Below, piece after piece: positions 31,226 to 43,352 of a stretch of 64,000 nucleotides of DNA. Made by a program: the position numbers and the translations under genes. The notes under the pieces were generated by a model. It was given only the letters and a program-made list of their open reading frames with translations, was not told the origin of the DNA and did not search any database. Origin of the DNA: Camellia lanceoleosa (Eukaryota; Streptophyta; Magnoliopsida; Ericales; Theaceae); the NCBI GenBank assembly GCA_025200525.1, contig CM045768.1:46037022-46101021 (forward strand). The letters run 5' to 3'. Each line of letters opens with the position of its first letter. Positions within the stretch are counted from its first letter, which is position 1.

Positions 31226-34200
31226 GTCAGGAGAACCGTGGGACTGGGAGGAGAAAAGAAGGACCAAAACCACCAAGGTCGGGCTTTCACCTTGGTACCT
31301 GGAAAACCGGAAGTTACCGAAAATGTTGTGTTAGGTACACTTTCTATCTGTGGTCTTTTAGCTCATGTCCTTATTGACTCTGGGTCAACTCATTCTTTTG
31401 TTGCACCACACTTTGCCACCAAATTGACAACAACACCCGAACCATTAGGATATACATTGTCTGTGTCTTTTCCTTTTGGTAAGTCTACTTGTAGTACTGA
31501 TGTGTACCGATCTTGTGTTGTATTCCTAAAAGGCAAAACCCTATATGTAGACTTAATTCCCCTCCGCATTGGAAACTTTGATGTAATCTTAGGTATGGAT
31601 TGGCTGGCTGCCAACTACGCCTCTATCGATTGTAAAGCCAAAAAGGTCTCTTTCAAGTTACCAAACCAACCCGAAATTATCTTTGATGGGGCTGGAGTTT
31701 CTAACCCTTCCTGTATCATATCCTCCATGGCGGCCCAACGACTCCTAAGAAAAGGTTGTGGTAGTTATATTTGTTATGTGATTGATACACAAAAAGAGGC
31801 CCCCACCATTGATGCAATTCCTGTAGTTCGAGAATTCCCAGATGTCTTTCTTGAAGATTTTTCCTAGTATTCCAGTTGATCGGGAGATCGAATTCACCAT
31901 TGAAACCCAACTTGGCACGCAGCCTATATCAAAAACTCCTTATCGCATGTCGATGACAGAACTGAAAGAGCTGAAAAGTCAACTCCAGGAACTCCTGGAC
32001 AAAGGTTTCATTCGGCCTAGTACCTCACCAAGGGAGCTCGATCGTTCGTGAAGAAAAAGGATGGCACGATGAGACTATGCATCGATTACCGGGAGCTGAA
32101 CAAGGTCACCATCAAGAATCGATATCCTCTGCCGCGAATAGATGACTTGTTCGATCAACTTCAAGGTGCACAAGTATTTTCCAAAATTGACTTACGTTCT
32201 GGCTATCATCGACTAAAGGTTAAAACATAAAGCATTGAAAAGACTGCCTTCAGAACCCGTTACGGGCACTACGAATTTCTCGTTATGCCTTTTGGCGTCA
32301 CAAATGCCCCGGCAGCCTTCATGGACCTCATGAACAGAGTATTCAAACCCTATCTTGATGAGTTCGTCATCGTTTTCATTGACGACATCCTCATATACTC
32401 CAAGTCATCAGAAGCTCATGAGCGGCACTTGCGAATGGTTCTACAAACACTACGTGATCACAAACTCTACGCCAAGTTGAAGAAATACGAATTCTGGATC
32501 ACTAGTGTACACTTTCTCGGTCATGTCATTAACAAAGACGGCATCTCGGTTGATCCCCAAAAAGTTACAGCAATCGTGGACTGGCCACGACCTACTAATG
32601 TGTTAGAAATCCGAAGTTTCTTGGGTCTAGCTGGCTATTATCGACGCTTCATGCAAGATTTTTCAAAGATAGCATCGCCTTTGACCCAGCTAACTCAGAA
32701 GAACACACCATTTGAATGGACCGATAAACAGGAGCGCTGCTTTCAAGAATTAAAAAGTCGACTTGTATCAGCCCCTATACTGGCACTCCCTACCGGAGCA
32801 GATGGATTCATAATTTATAGTGATGCCTCATACAATGGGTTGGGTTGCGTTCTCATGCAAGACGGAAAGGTCATTGCTTATGCGTCACGACAATTGAAGA
32901 TTCACGAGAAGAACTACCCGACTCACGATTTGGAATTGGCTGCGGTGATCTTTGCTCACAAAATCTGGCGTCATTATCTCTATGGTACAACCTGCGAGAT
33001 TTATACTGACCACAAGAGTTTAGAATATCTATTCACGCAGAAGGAACTGAATATGAGGCAACGGTGGTGGTTGGAATTTATGAAAGACTACGATATAGAA
33101 ATCCATCACCATCTGGGCAAAGCTAACGTGGTAGCAGACGCACTGAGCCGAAAGTCAACAAGAAACTTGGCATGCACACTCAAGGACAATGGGTTACTCG
33201 CCAACGTAACCATGGAGCCCACATTGATTGAAGAAATTAAAGCGCGCCAATGGGAAGATAAACTCTTGAAGAAAAAGTACGAGGAACAAGGAAACACACC
33301 TAATCCCGATTTCATTATGAGCAATGGGATACTGAAATTTCGGAACCGAATTTGCATACCCAATATCCCGGATCTCAAGAAGAAGATACTGGAGGAAGCT
33401 CATAATTCAAGATTTGCAGCCCACCCTGGTAACACAAAAATGTATCATGATCTGAAGGAACATTACTGGTGGACCGGAATGAAAAGAGATATAGCAAACC
33501 ATGTTTCTAAATGTCTGCATTGTCAGCGTGTTAAAGCAGAACATCAGAGACCGGCAGGGCTACTGCAACCACTCCCTATTCCTGAATGGAAATGGAAACA
33601 CATTACTATGGACTTCGTGGTCGGGCTACCACAGTCTTTTTCAAAGAATGATGCAATATGGGTTATAATAGACCGATTAACAAAGTCAGCACACTTTCTA
33701 CCAATCAAAATCATGTATCCTCTGAATAAGTTTGCCACTTTATATATCAAGGAATTATTCGGTTGCATGGTATCCCAGTATCGATCGTGTCTGACCGAGA
33801 CCCTCGTTTCATGTCTCACTTCTGGAATAAATTGCAAGAAGCTTTGGGAACTACATTGAAGTTCAGCACGGCCTATCATCCACAAACCGATGGGCAATCC
33901 GAAAGAACAATTCAGACGTTGGAAGACATGTTACGTGTATGCGTATTGGACCTCAAAGGTAACTGGGATGAGCACCTACCTTTAGTGGAATTCGCCTATA
34001 ACAACAGCTATCAGGCAAGCATTGGAATGGCACCTGAACCTTTGTATGGAAGGAAGTGTCGATCACCCTGTCTTTGGCGAAGTCGGGACGAAATTGTTAG
34101 GCCCCGAAATTGTGCAAGTCACCAGTGAGAAAATCCAACTCATCCAACAGCGGATTCGCACTGCTCAGAGCCGCCAGAAAAGTTATGCGGATACTCGAAG

Positions 34201-34642
34201 GTGAGACTTGGAATTCCAAGTAGGGGATCATGTGTTTCTCAAAATTTCACCAACAAGAGGAGTGATCCGATTCGGACAGCGCGGAAAGCTAAACCCACGT
34301 TACATCGGGCCATTTGAAATACTGGAAAGAATTGGTCCTGTAGCCTATCGCCTTGCACTACCTCCTGGACTAGCTAGGATCCACAACGTGTTTCACGTAT
34401 CAATGCTCCGACGGTATCTCTGAGATCCAGAACATGTCATCGACTATGAGAACTTGGAAGTTCGAGAAGATCTCTCTTATGAAGAACAACCAGTGCTGAT
34501 TCTCGATCGACGTGATCAAATTCTCCGAAGCAAGACCATACCATTGGTAAAGGTTTTATGGCGAAATCATCGTATCGAAGAAGCTACGTGGGAAACAGAA
34601 GAACAAATGCGAGCTAAATACACACACCTCTTCGAAAATTAA
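31226..34642 (+). pseudogene. pol remnant of Gypsy element A with chromodomain
   Basis: The protease active site is [10 protein letters not shown] (near 31370). Reverse transcriptase spans about 31870-32600, with [26 protein letters not shown] and the catalytic [10 protein letters not shown] (near 32378). RNase H follows with IYSDAS and ADALSRK, then the integrase HHCC finger ([11 protein letters not shown] through CLHCQRVK) and core ([21 protein letters not shown]). The C-terminal chromodomain is IPLVKVLWRNH...EATWETEEQMR. Breaks: a frameshift near 31860, a small deletion before KKKDG (about 32040), TAA at 32228, frameshifts near 33760 and 34070, TGA near 34202 and TGA near 34422. Non-functional. 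Confidence 0.88.
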
Positions 34643-34674
34643 GGTACGTCGAGTTTGGGGACAAACTCCTATTT

Positions 34675-34687
34675 AGGAGGGGAGAAA
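34675..34687 (+). promoter_or_regulatory. Polypurine tract of element A
   Basis: AGGAGGGGAGAAA directly precedes the 3' LTR; plus-strand priming site. Confidence 0.85.
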
Positions 34688-36275
34688 TGTGGCACCCTGA
34701 ATGTTTAATTAAATGCCACATAAATATTTATGGGTGTATGTGATATATATTATTAAATAATTAATAATAAATACAGAATCTAATTTAGCACAGGGTTATA
34801 TGGGATTAATTAGGGATTTTTATTTAGGGCCAAATGACCAGAAATATGAAATTCTAATACTAGTTAGGTCAAATTAAAGTTAAAGATAATAAATAAATAA
34901 ATAATAATAACAATAATATGTGGAATGAAAATAATAATAATGGCAATAATAAAATGAACAAGTTATATGTACTAGGTAAATTAATTTATCATTATGGTTA
35001 TTAAATATATGATGAAGAAATTTATTAAGATAAATTAAATACACTTTTATCATTAAATACGAATTTTAGTTAAGATATCTTAGTGGTGAAGATAAAACCA
35101 AATCAATGGCTATCAATTATAATCTTGCAGTATTATCCGGCCATTAATGAATTCGATTACAAATCAGGTGAGTGAGAAAACGGGGAAGCCATCTGTACAT
35201 TAGGCTTGGGTAGAGGAATAAGTACCTAGGGCCTAGAGTATTGAGTCAGCATATATATTGTGTATAAATAGGAGTGGTGGTGCTGTGTGTGTGCGTATGA
35301 AGGAAAGAAGTAAAGAAAGAAAAAAAAACCGAGAGAGAGACTCGTCAGTTGAGGGTAAGGAACTTGTATTAGGAGAGTTATGATAAAAAGGGATGCTAAG
35401 GGTTATAATAAAGGTGAGATATGTTATACCTTGATTTACCATTATATGTTTTACAAATGTTTTGAGTTACCATAGTTTATTTATTACACGTTATATTTAT
35501 TAAGTTATATAAATAAAAGTTATGTTATAAATAATTCAGTTACGTGGGTTACTTTCTAAACGCTATTTACTTAAAAGAAAACCCATGGATATGTTTGTTT
35601 AAATTTTAGTATATATTTAACTATAACCTTATAAACAATTGTCTTTTGTAAGTACCACCACGGGAGTCTCACGCCTTGGGGGACTTAAATAACCACTGGC
35701 CTCTGTTTAACTACCTTGTGGTCCTCTGTTTGTCATGGATCCATTGACCTGCTCGATTACTTCAGTGACCTCTGCTCGCTCGCTTTTATACTGTGGTTAT
35801 GATTATTTATTTACATGATTTCTGTATTCTGTCACTTTAAATAAATTGCCATTTTAAATTAACTTTTGCAAATGTTTTAGCCTAACTAATTATCTATGGA
35901 TATTTTGTATTCCCTACACTTGGCATAACATTTCTCACTCTGCTGTGTGCTTATAGCTGTTCCCCTTTCAGGTGACGAGATGTGAGGGAAATCCATAACC
36001 CTACAAAATGGAACCTGCATTTGGACTGATAATGAATCACTATTTTACCTTTCTTTTTTTTTTATATTTTTGCTTCCTTTTGTCTCTGTTCGGGGCTGGT
36101 CACTGAATAATAAAATAATGAAAGCCCTAGAAATGTATTTTTTGTTTCTTAAATAATAAGATGTAATAGAACTTCTGTTTAATTATTTTCGTTTGCGCAG
36201 CTTAAATTATTATGAATGAGAATAAGTTAGTAAGTCACGATTTCAACTCTAAGCCCCTGGGGTTGGGTCATGACA
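34688..36275 (+). repeat. 3' LTR of Gypsy element A
   Basis: Starts TGTGGCACCCTGAATG and ends GGTCATGACA before AAAAA. Near-identical to the 5' LTR except for scattered single differences and a patch at 35747-35789, where runs of TGTTCTG in the partner appear as GCTCG. Confidence 0.92.
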
Positions 36276-37526
36276 AAAAATTGAGAATTTTGAGGACAAC
36301 ATTTGTTGTAAAATTACGCATTTTTATAAATGAAAGTAGTATATTTTTCTGAATTTTTTTGTTTAATTATTGACATTATTTTAAATTTAATAGTTTGTAT
36401 ATTTTTGTAGTGAAAATTATTTCAAAAAAATAATTTTAACTTTTTATTATTGTTTGATATTATTTTCTGAGTATTATGATATTTTATTATATTTTTCCTA
36501 AACTGAAATACACTGAAACGTAACATTTTCTGTACAATATTTCATACCCCCCCAATTCTCTTGCTGTCCACGCTTTCTCCCCTATATATAGAGATGTTTA
36601 CCTTTTGCATCAACATCATGTCCCAACCCAAACTCTCTTCTTCTCTCTTTTTCAACACTTCTCTCTCTAATTGTTTTATAAAATTTTGACTTTAGTTGGG
36701 AGCACAGTGAACGGAAAGTAAAAGATTTAAATCAACAATAAGGTGAGTTATATTATACCTTGAGTTACTATAACATATTTTACATATATTTTGAGTTATC
36801 ATAATTTATTTTATACAAGTTATGTTTTTAACTTATATTTAGATTTCAAGTACGTTAATTATTTTTCTTAACTCCATTTTCTTAAAGTGAAACACATTGA
36901 TATGATTGTTTAAATTTTAGAAATTATTTGGCAATAATTTTATAAATAATAATTCTTGTAAGTACCACCACAAGAGTCCTATGCTTTGAAAGATTTAAAT
37001 AATCACTGATTTCTGATTAGTCACTTTGTGACCTTCTGTTTGTCATGGATCTATTGACCTATGTTCTGATTGTCACTCCAGTGACCTCTGTTCTGTTCTG
37101 TATCATGGTTATGATTATTTGATTATGTGATTTCCGCATTCTGCTTCTGTTATTTAAAATTAGTTATGTATTTCAATTACCAAATTAATCTTTGTTTAGC
37201 CAAATAATTATCCATGGTAATTTTTGTATCCTCATGCTCACTGTATAATATTTCTCATTCTACTATGTGCTTATAACTATTAACTACTTTCAAGTGACGT
37301 GTCAAGACCAGTGCATAAGGTAGGCACAAGACACTTTGTAATCATAGTACAGCTCTGGTATTGTAATCGAATAGAAGCTCCAATGTATACTTTTTTGTTA
37401 TACTTAAATAAAGATTTTGGTACCCTTTTATTTTACTCCGCTGCACTATTAATTTGTTATGACTTCAATTATTGTCTTGTTGCGACACCGAACCTTTGGA
37501 CACCGGGTTTGGGTCGTGACAGCAAG

Positions 37527-39050
37527 TGGTATCTAATGATTGGATTTGATTTGTAGAGAAGTAGATGATGTCATTCTATCCAGTAAATTAAAGTGTTCTA
37601 GAGAACCACAAAGAAATAATAAAGAGAAAGAGGGTATGCTTGGCCCTGATTTGTTATGTAATGTTTGAGGCAGTTATAGTAATTATGCATCTCTTCCTTA
37701 TCATTATTTCCTTCTATTGATCTTTTCAGAAAATGCCAATGTTTGTTGTTGCTAGTAATTAATTTGGATCCCATCCAGAGGAATAATCACTTGACCAAGT
37801 CATCGAGTTTTCAAACTTGTCAATGACACTATAAATTATCTCCCAATTAAAAGTTGTAGATTTGAAATCATGATTAAGTAGTTGCGGAAAGAAATTAAGG
37901 CTCTGTTTGGTTGTATTTTCAAATTACATTTCCACCCTATCATTCGTGCTTCATGTTTGGATACGATTTTGAAAATACAATTCCACCATATCATTCAAAA
38001 TACGTTTCGACTTCCCGTTTAGCAACTTTCTTCTTCATTTCTCCACTGTCAAAAGCTTCCAACGTCTTCAATCTTCTTCATTTCTGAAAAGCTTTCCATG
38101 TTCTTCATTTCTGAAAAGGTTCACATGCAAAAAGAAATTTAAAGTTGAATTGATCTACTCGTCTTCCTCTGTTTGAAAGATCACGGCTGATGATTCGTCA
38201 CAGCTAGCGTTCATTCCTATGAAATGAGACCATTTTATAAACTATGTCTGTGAACCCCCTTCCTATCCATACCATCTCCCACAAATCAAGTGAGTTACAA
38301 TTTGTGTGTTGTGGAAGATTCATTCTCCGGGAAACCAAACAACGACGACACCGAGGTCAAATAAATCATAAATTTCTTCCAAATATGTTTTTACAGCTCA
38401 CTAATTTTCTGAAACATCCCAAATTTTATTCCAATTTTTTTTTGTCATAGGTCAAATTTGTCAAACCTATTCTCAAATCAGACAACTACCAAAGAAGCGC
38501 ACATTCACTCACTATACCCACTCTATCACCAGTGATAACTATTCAACTCCCACTGATCTGGTACGTATATCCTTCAATCCATCTGGTATGTAGAAATGAG
38601 TTCTAAAAGGTTTCTGACAAGTCGACATGATGATAGAGATGGTTTTTGATCTGACTGAACTGTTTGAACGGTTTAAGCTGAGCCGGTCAACCGCCAAGAC
38701 AACTGGCTAGTCGTCTCCCGGGTCATCCGATTGGTTGACCGCCGTGCTTTCCCAGCCACGCTTTCATGCTTCTCTTCTTCTGCTTATTTCTTTTTCTGCT
38801 ACTTATTTCTGGTTATTTTTTTTACTGCTTACACTTGTTTCACAAACTTTTTATAGACAATATTATCTTATTTTTATTTTGTATGTGTTTTGCCCTTCAA
38901 TTAATCTGTTTTTCCTAACATTATTTAACAAGTTCAAATAAACATTAATTTTGATTCATACTTAAACATAAATAATTGTAGTTGATTTTTGCTCTGTTAT
39001 TTTTTTATATCCACTCCAAAGTAGTTTAAATATAAATTGTGTGTTTTTAG
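37527..39050 (+). other. Left flank of the PIF/Harbinger-like element
   Basis: No gene. At about 37900, TAAGGCTCTGTTTGGTTGTA looks like a Harbinger/Tourist terminus after a TAA target, so it is a candidate left end of the transposon whose ORFs follow. A matching right end cannot be placed with confidence. GC-richer text at 38655-38740 includes CCGGTCAACCG-like dyads. Confidence 0.4.
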
Positions 39051-40047
39051 ATGGATGGAAACAATTCAGATGACAATCAGGATACAAGAATGTGGACTCC
39101 CAGAATTGAAATGAAATTAATAAACATGTTGAGAGAAGAGGTTAAAAAAAATCAAACAACAAGCCGTAGTACTGTGTGGACAATTAGGCATTGGAATCAT
39201 TTTGCAAATCAGTTGCAAAATCTGTATAGATTTCAGTATACATCAAAGCAGGTGCGACAAAAATATCAGCGGTTGAAAGCTGATTACCAAACGTTTAAGC
39301 AACTGCAGGCATAGATTGGCTTGAGATGGGATCCCATTCTAGGAACTGTTGTTGCACACGATGAATTTTGGGATAAGGTTTTTCATTAACCTGTACCATT
39401 TTCAATTTTTTTTTTCATCACAGGTACAGTATGCTTATTTTCAATATTTTCAATTGCTATAGGCTACAAAAAATGTAAAGAAGTTTAGGACAAAAGGATT
39501 TGAATATTTCCAATAAATGGCGGAAATTGTTGAAAATTATTGTGCCACAGGGGCCTTGTCTCGTACATCCACACAAGTAGCCCTTGACTCAGATGAAGAA
39601 AATGAAATGCTTAATAAATTTTGAAGACTTGAAGCTGGTGGGAGTAATGCTGCTGAAGCCATTCCTGTTGACTTATTCGGCGATGAATACATAGATCCAA
39701 CGAAGGGTAAAAGTCACAAGATGGGCCCTACAAGCAGCCAGACTGACAGTGGTCGTTCTGAAAAGTCATGGTCAAGTGGGTTCGATGATGTGTGCGCAAC
39801 TTTCACTACCTACGTACAAGCAAAAATAGAACATTCACGTGCACGATCAACTGACACAGAGGCTGTAAGTATAGGTGGTGATGAATATTCCCTTGACGCA
39901 TGTCAAGATGTATTACTAGAGTTTGGGGACATGCCACCGGTCCAGTGCGTTAGGGCACTGACGTTATTTAAAGACAAGGAATGGCGAAGGTTTTTTATGC
40001 GTACTTCTACCCATATGCGCTCAGCTATGATCCTAGCTTTGCAGTGA
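39051..40047 (+). pseudogene. Myb/SANT-like ORF1 of a PIF/Harbinger element (decayed)
   Basis: Begins MDGNNSDDNQDTRMWTPR and carries the Myb/SANT-like block typical of plant Harbinger ORF1 proteins: tryptophans at spaced positions (MWTPRIEMKLI, VWTIRHWNHF) and then KQVRQKYQRLKADYQTFKQL. A TAG at 39312 interrupts just before GLRWDPILGTVVAHDEFWDK. An intron follows (about 39378-39462), and the second exon reads through KNVKKFRTKGFEYF, a TAA, and another stop near 39623 to the C-terminal part with AVSIGGDEYSLDACQDV and DKEWRRFFM (39721-40047). In these transposons ORF1 assists transposase in binding the ends. Confidence 0.7.
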
Positions 40048-40456
40048 AGTGAGAAGTTGTGTTTTGATTGAGTTAGCGATTCTCTTTGTCGTTATGCAAG
40101 ATGATTTAATGATTCCTGATTTGTTTTTTATCATTTTTTTTATCCCATGATATGCTCTTTTTTATCCATCTTCGTATGTTTATTTTTATTGAATTCTTAA
40201 GTAGTTTCTGTTTTACATCAATATGTTGTGTTATTGTTCTGCATTCTTTCATGTTCGTATTCGTATTCTTATGACAAGATGAATACATATTAAACAAGTT
40301 TTCTTCACGTATATATTTTTGTGGATACTGGTAAATGACTAAGGCCGACTAAATTTAGCCACTTGTTAATTCAGTTTCACCAATAATGGTGACAGTTAGC
40401 ATGTTGTCAAACGTTATTTTATAATTATGTTTTTACTGTGATATAGACAAAACAAT

Positions 40457-41470
40457 ATGTCATCCGACACAGAAAACAATGCAATGGAGATCTCATCAGA
40501 GGAGGATGAGGTTATTGAAGATTTTATGGATTTTTTTATGATTGCATTTATGCATGACCATATGAATGCGTCAAGTAGCAGACGACCACAGTAAACTTGT
40601 CCATTCAAAGGTGATGATTATACCTTCAGTTTATTAAATAGCCATCCAGAAACAATGATGGACATTATGCAAATGGATGCACAAATATTTATTTTATTGA
40701 ATGACATCTTACTTCAAAATGGCTTTATCGATACTGAACATATGCATATCAGTGTTGAGGATTTGCTTGGAATTTTTTTTATACACTTTCGCACAAAATG
40801 ACCGCCATCGACTACTAGTGATAGATTTCAACACTCCACGGAAACTATTTGTCAAGATATCAAAATTGTTATCGCAATCTGCAAGCTTGCATCAATGGTT
40901 ATCAAACCACGTAACCAAGACGAGATACCGGAAAAAATTTTAAATGACAGGAGGTTTTTCCCCTGGTTCAAGGTATGACTATATGTTTGTCCTGTAAGTT
41001 TTCAATAACAATAAGAAACGATATATTTTTTTTTCATGTTATAAAAGTAATATCCAAGTTTGTTTCACTTTTAATGTCAAACAAATATCTTTCAAGTAGG
41101 ATTGTGTCGGTGCTATCGATGGCACATTGGTGGATGCATGGGTCCCTACTTCAAGACAATACATTCCGCGGTCGTAAATATATGGTATCGCAAAATGTAC
41201 TCGCAGCTTGCAACTTTGACATGTTGTTTACATTTATTAATTCTGGATGGGAAGATAGTGTTCATGACAACGCTATTTTAGTTGATTCTATTACAAGAGC
41301 TGATCTACAGTTCCCACACCCACCCCATGGTGAGTGTTACCAAATAACACACTGTACATTTTTTGAAATTATTTTTTTGTACATTTATTTGACAGAGCAG
41401 TGCATTCATTATTTACATGTAGGCAAGTATTATTTAGTGGATGCTGGTTTCACGAACATGCTGGTTTTAT
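40457..41470 (+). pseudogene. PIF/Harbinger DDE transposase, truncated
   Basis: Starts MSSDTENNAMEISSEEDE and shows LLNSHPETMMDIMQMD, characteristic of the N-terminus of plant Harbinger transposases (residues about 55-75). The catalytic domain includes DCVGAIDGT (first Asp, near 41115), FRGRKYMVSQNVLAACNFDM and NSGWEDSVHDN, then after a 92-bp intron (about 41330-41421) GKYYLVDAGFTNM with the second Asp. Reading is broken by TAA (near 40590), a frameshift near 40690, TGA (40801) and a frameshift near 41150. It stops at the start of the GFIAPYRG-like motif, where LTR-like DNA begins. Confidence 0.75.
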
Positions 41471-42297
41471 TGTATATGATAAGTGTTTAAATACATTGTA
41501 TATGTATATTGTGTGGGAGGAGATAGGGGATGTACTCCATGGTTTGAGAGGAGATAGGGGATGCACTCTCAAACCTGTTTGGGAGGAGATAGGGGATGGA
41601 CTCCATTGATAACTAAGTTGGCCGGAGTGTCCAGGGTGAAAGTCTTGAAATCTTGATTGCGTTTGTATAACGTAGATAATTGAAGTATGGAAGTGTTTTA
41701 ATATGAGTTGTAATCTCATGTGAATTGTGAATAACGGAAGGGTCTTAATATGAGTTGTAGTCTCATTTGAATGTTTGGCTAGATGTTGAGCCAGGTTTAT
41801 GAATGTAAATTGGATAAGTAAAGGAAAGTGGAATGAAACACAGATGAAATTGTCATGGAATTGGAATGTGTTGTAAGTTGATTTATAAGTGTTAACCATT
41901 TATCAAATGCTAATGTTTTAATTATTGCTCATAATTGGTTTAGTATATCTCTACTGGGCTTTGGCTCATCTTATATGGGACATCATTTTCAGGTTCAGGT
42001 GATATGCCACCTCCAAGGATGTAGCTTGAGAGGCTGGAGGATCTTTTGTTATTCTTTTTTTGGTATTACATGTAAATTTAAGCCACGGGCTTATTTTGTA
42101 TAAAGAGTTAGAACTCTTCTTTTGTTGCACCCAAGTGTTGACTTGGAAAGTTGTAAGCCTGTGGGGCATTTACTTTTGTTGTCAACATGTAATACTTTTG
42201 TAATGAATACTCTGATATATAGAAATATGCTTTATTCTCTTATGTCTATGCATGTAAAAAATGTGAGTTTATATGTATATTTTTTAGGGCGTGACAC
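41471..42297 (+). mobile_element. LTR-like remnant inserted in the transposase
   Basis: Ends TTTTTAGGGCGTGACA, like the chromovirus LTR ends elsewhere in the window (GGTCGTGACA), and contains CACGGGCTTATTTTGTA and GGCTTTGGCTCATC-type text resembling LTR interiors. It begins just where the transposase motif is lost. The first bases after it (CATATGGCATC) could encode the continuation (Tyr, then Gly). It includes three near-copies of GGAGATAGGGGATG...ACTC (41516-41605). No firm target duplication, so the left boundary is approximate. Confidence 0.5.
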
Positions 42298-42489
42298 ATA
42301 TGGCATCTTCACTTCATAATACAACTCACAAATTGTTATAACATTATCATTGGTTAATTTTAGAGTTCATACAAAAAATTTACTATTCATAATGTTAATA
42401 CAAAATAAAAAAACAAAATAACCACAGCAAACTAAAAAAACAAAATAATCACAGCATGTGTGAACCATTTAATCGCTCATCGAAACAAG

Positions 42490-43352
42490 TTAAGCATCAT
42501 TGTCAGGTGGTGGTGGAAGTGGAGGTGGAGGGAAGTAGTGATGGTACACCTGAGTGACTTGATGGTCAATCTGACCAATGTGGTTACTTGTCACTTCATC
42601 ATGTCTCCTAGAGTCTACACGAAACTCACCAAATTGTTGAATTAGTGAGTTCTGAGCGGCGGCAAATTCATCAAACCGAGTACCCAATGTATTGACCTGA
42701 TTAGCCATTTGTTATTCCCATTGTAGGCACTGATTGTACCATTCTTGTTCCAACGCTAAATAATCAGTCCAGTATTGGGGTTGTTGATTTGGTGGTATGG
42801 CATTGTCATTGGCGTCTTGCGGATCAGGTATTGGTTCATTTGCAAAATTAATAGCGTCTAGTAAGTTTTCAGCACCACTAGCTCGAGTCAGTGTACTCAG
42901 AAATTGGTGAAGTGATTTTCACATCTACTTCACCTTCAAGGTTGACATGAAGCGCTTTGAAAATTTTGATTAACAAAGCTCCAAAAGGTGGTGACCAAAT
43001 TAACGAGAGTACGGAGATTTGCAACCATCATTTCTTTCAGTAATATGTAGCATAAATCTAATGTTTGTCCAATTTCAAAACAATATAACAAATAAACATT
43101 AAAACATGGAACGACATCAAAATATCCTTTTTTAGGAGTGGCATTTTCAACAATCCATCGATGAAGAATACGAAGGTAGGGTTTTAAATGTCATGATTGT
43201 AAATTAGTGCCAGTAAATCGGTTCTCACAAATTATGGTATAAACCTCAGTTAGATCACCAACAATGTTAGTTAACTGAGACTCAGTCTGAAAATGGCATT
43301 GCAAATCCCCTGTCTGAACTTCAATAATTTGTGCGAAAGTATGGGGGTTTAG
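42490..43352 (-). pseudogene. C-terminal half of a plant-transposon-type ORF, split by element B
   Basis: Reading leftwards from 43347, the protein text continues directly from the half at 51.0-51.4 kb: ...KVITL on the right side, then NPHTFAQIIEVQTGDL here. It goes on through a stop near 43195, then GYFDVVPCFNVYLLYCFEIG and several more breaks, to a C-terminus with FDEFAAAQNSLIQQFGEF and a Pro-rich tail (PPPPLPPPPDNDA). The overall look is that of the putative plant transposon protein domain found in many plant TE-derived ORFs. Function unknown. Confidence 0.6.

Larger units (their letters stand above)
27646..36275 (+). mobile_element. Complete but dead Ty3/Gypsy chromovirus (Tekay-like), element A
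   Basis: 8630 bp, with 1589-bp and 1588-bp LTRs (27646-29234, 34688-36275), flanked by AAAAA on both sides (27641-27645, 36276-36280). Order: LTR, initiator-Met PBS, an extra ORF, gag, protease, reverse transcriptase, RNase H, integrase, chromodomain, polypurine tract, LTR. This Gypsy domain order plus a C-terminal chromodomain places it in the chromoviruses, with Tekay/Del the likely lineage. The coding region has at least six in-frame stops and several frameshifts. It is inserted within an LTR of a related, older family. Confidence 0.92.
27249..37521 (+). mobile_element. Solo LTR (about 1.64 kb) of a Gypsy family, split by a nested relative
   Basis: Begins TGTGACACTCC and ends GGGTTTGGGTCGTGACA. 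GCAAG flanks both ends (27244-27248 and 37522-37526). Its own DNA is 27249-27640 plus 36281-37521. The right part aligns throughout with the LTR of the nested element (for example GTAAGTACCACCAC, GTCATGGATCTATTGACC, TGTGCTTATAACTATT), but with many changes, so it is an older member of a related family. The bases right after the second GCAAG read TGGTATC, like the start of an initiator-Met PBS. It may therefore be a 5' LTR whose interior was lost rather than a true solo LTR. Confidence 0.75.

Noticed and set aside
40106..40608. Minus-strand ORFs across the transposase region
   Set aside because: Shadows of the plus-strand Harbinger transposase and its AT-rich upstream spacer. No independent motif.
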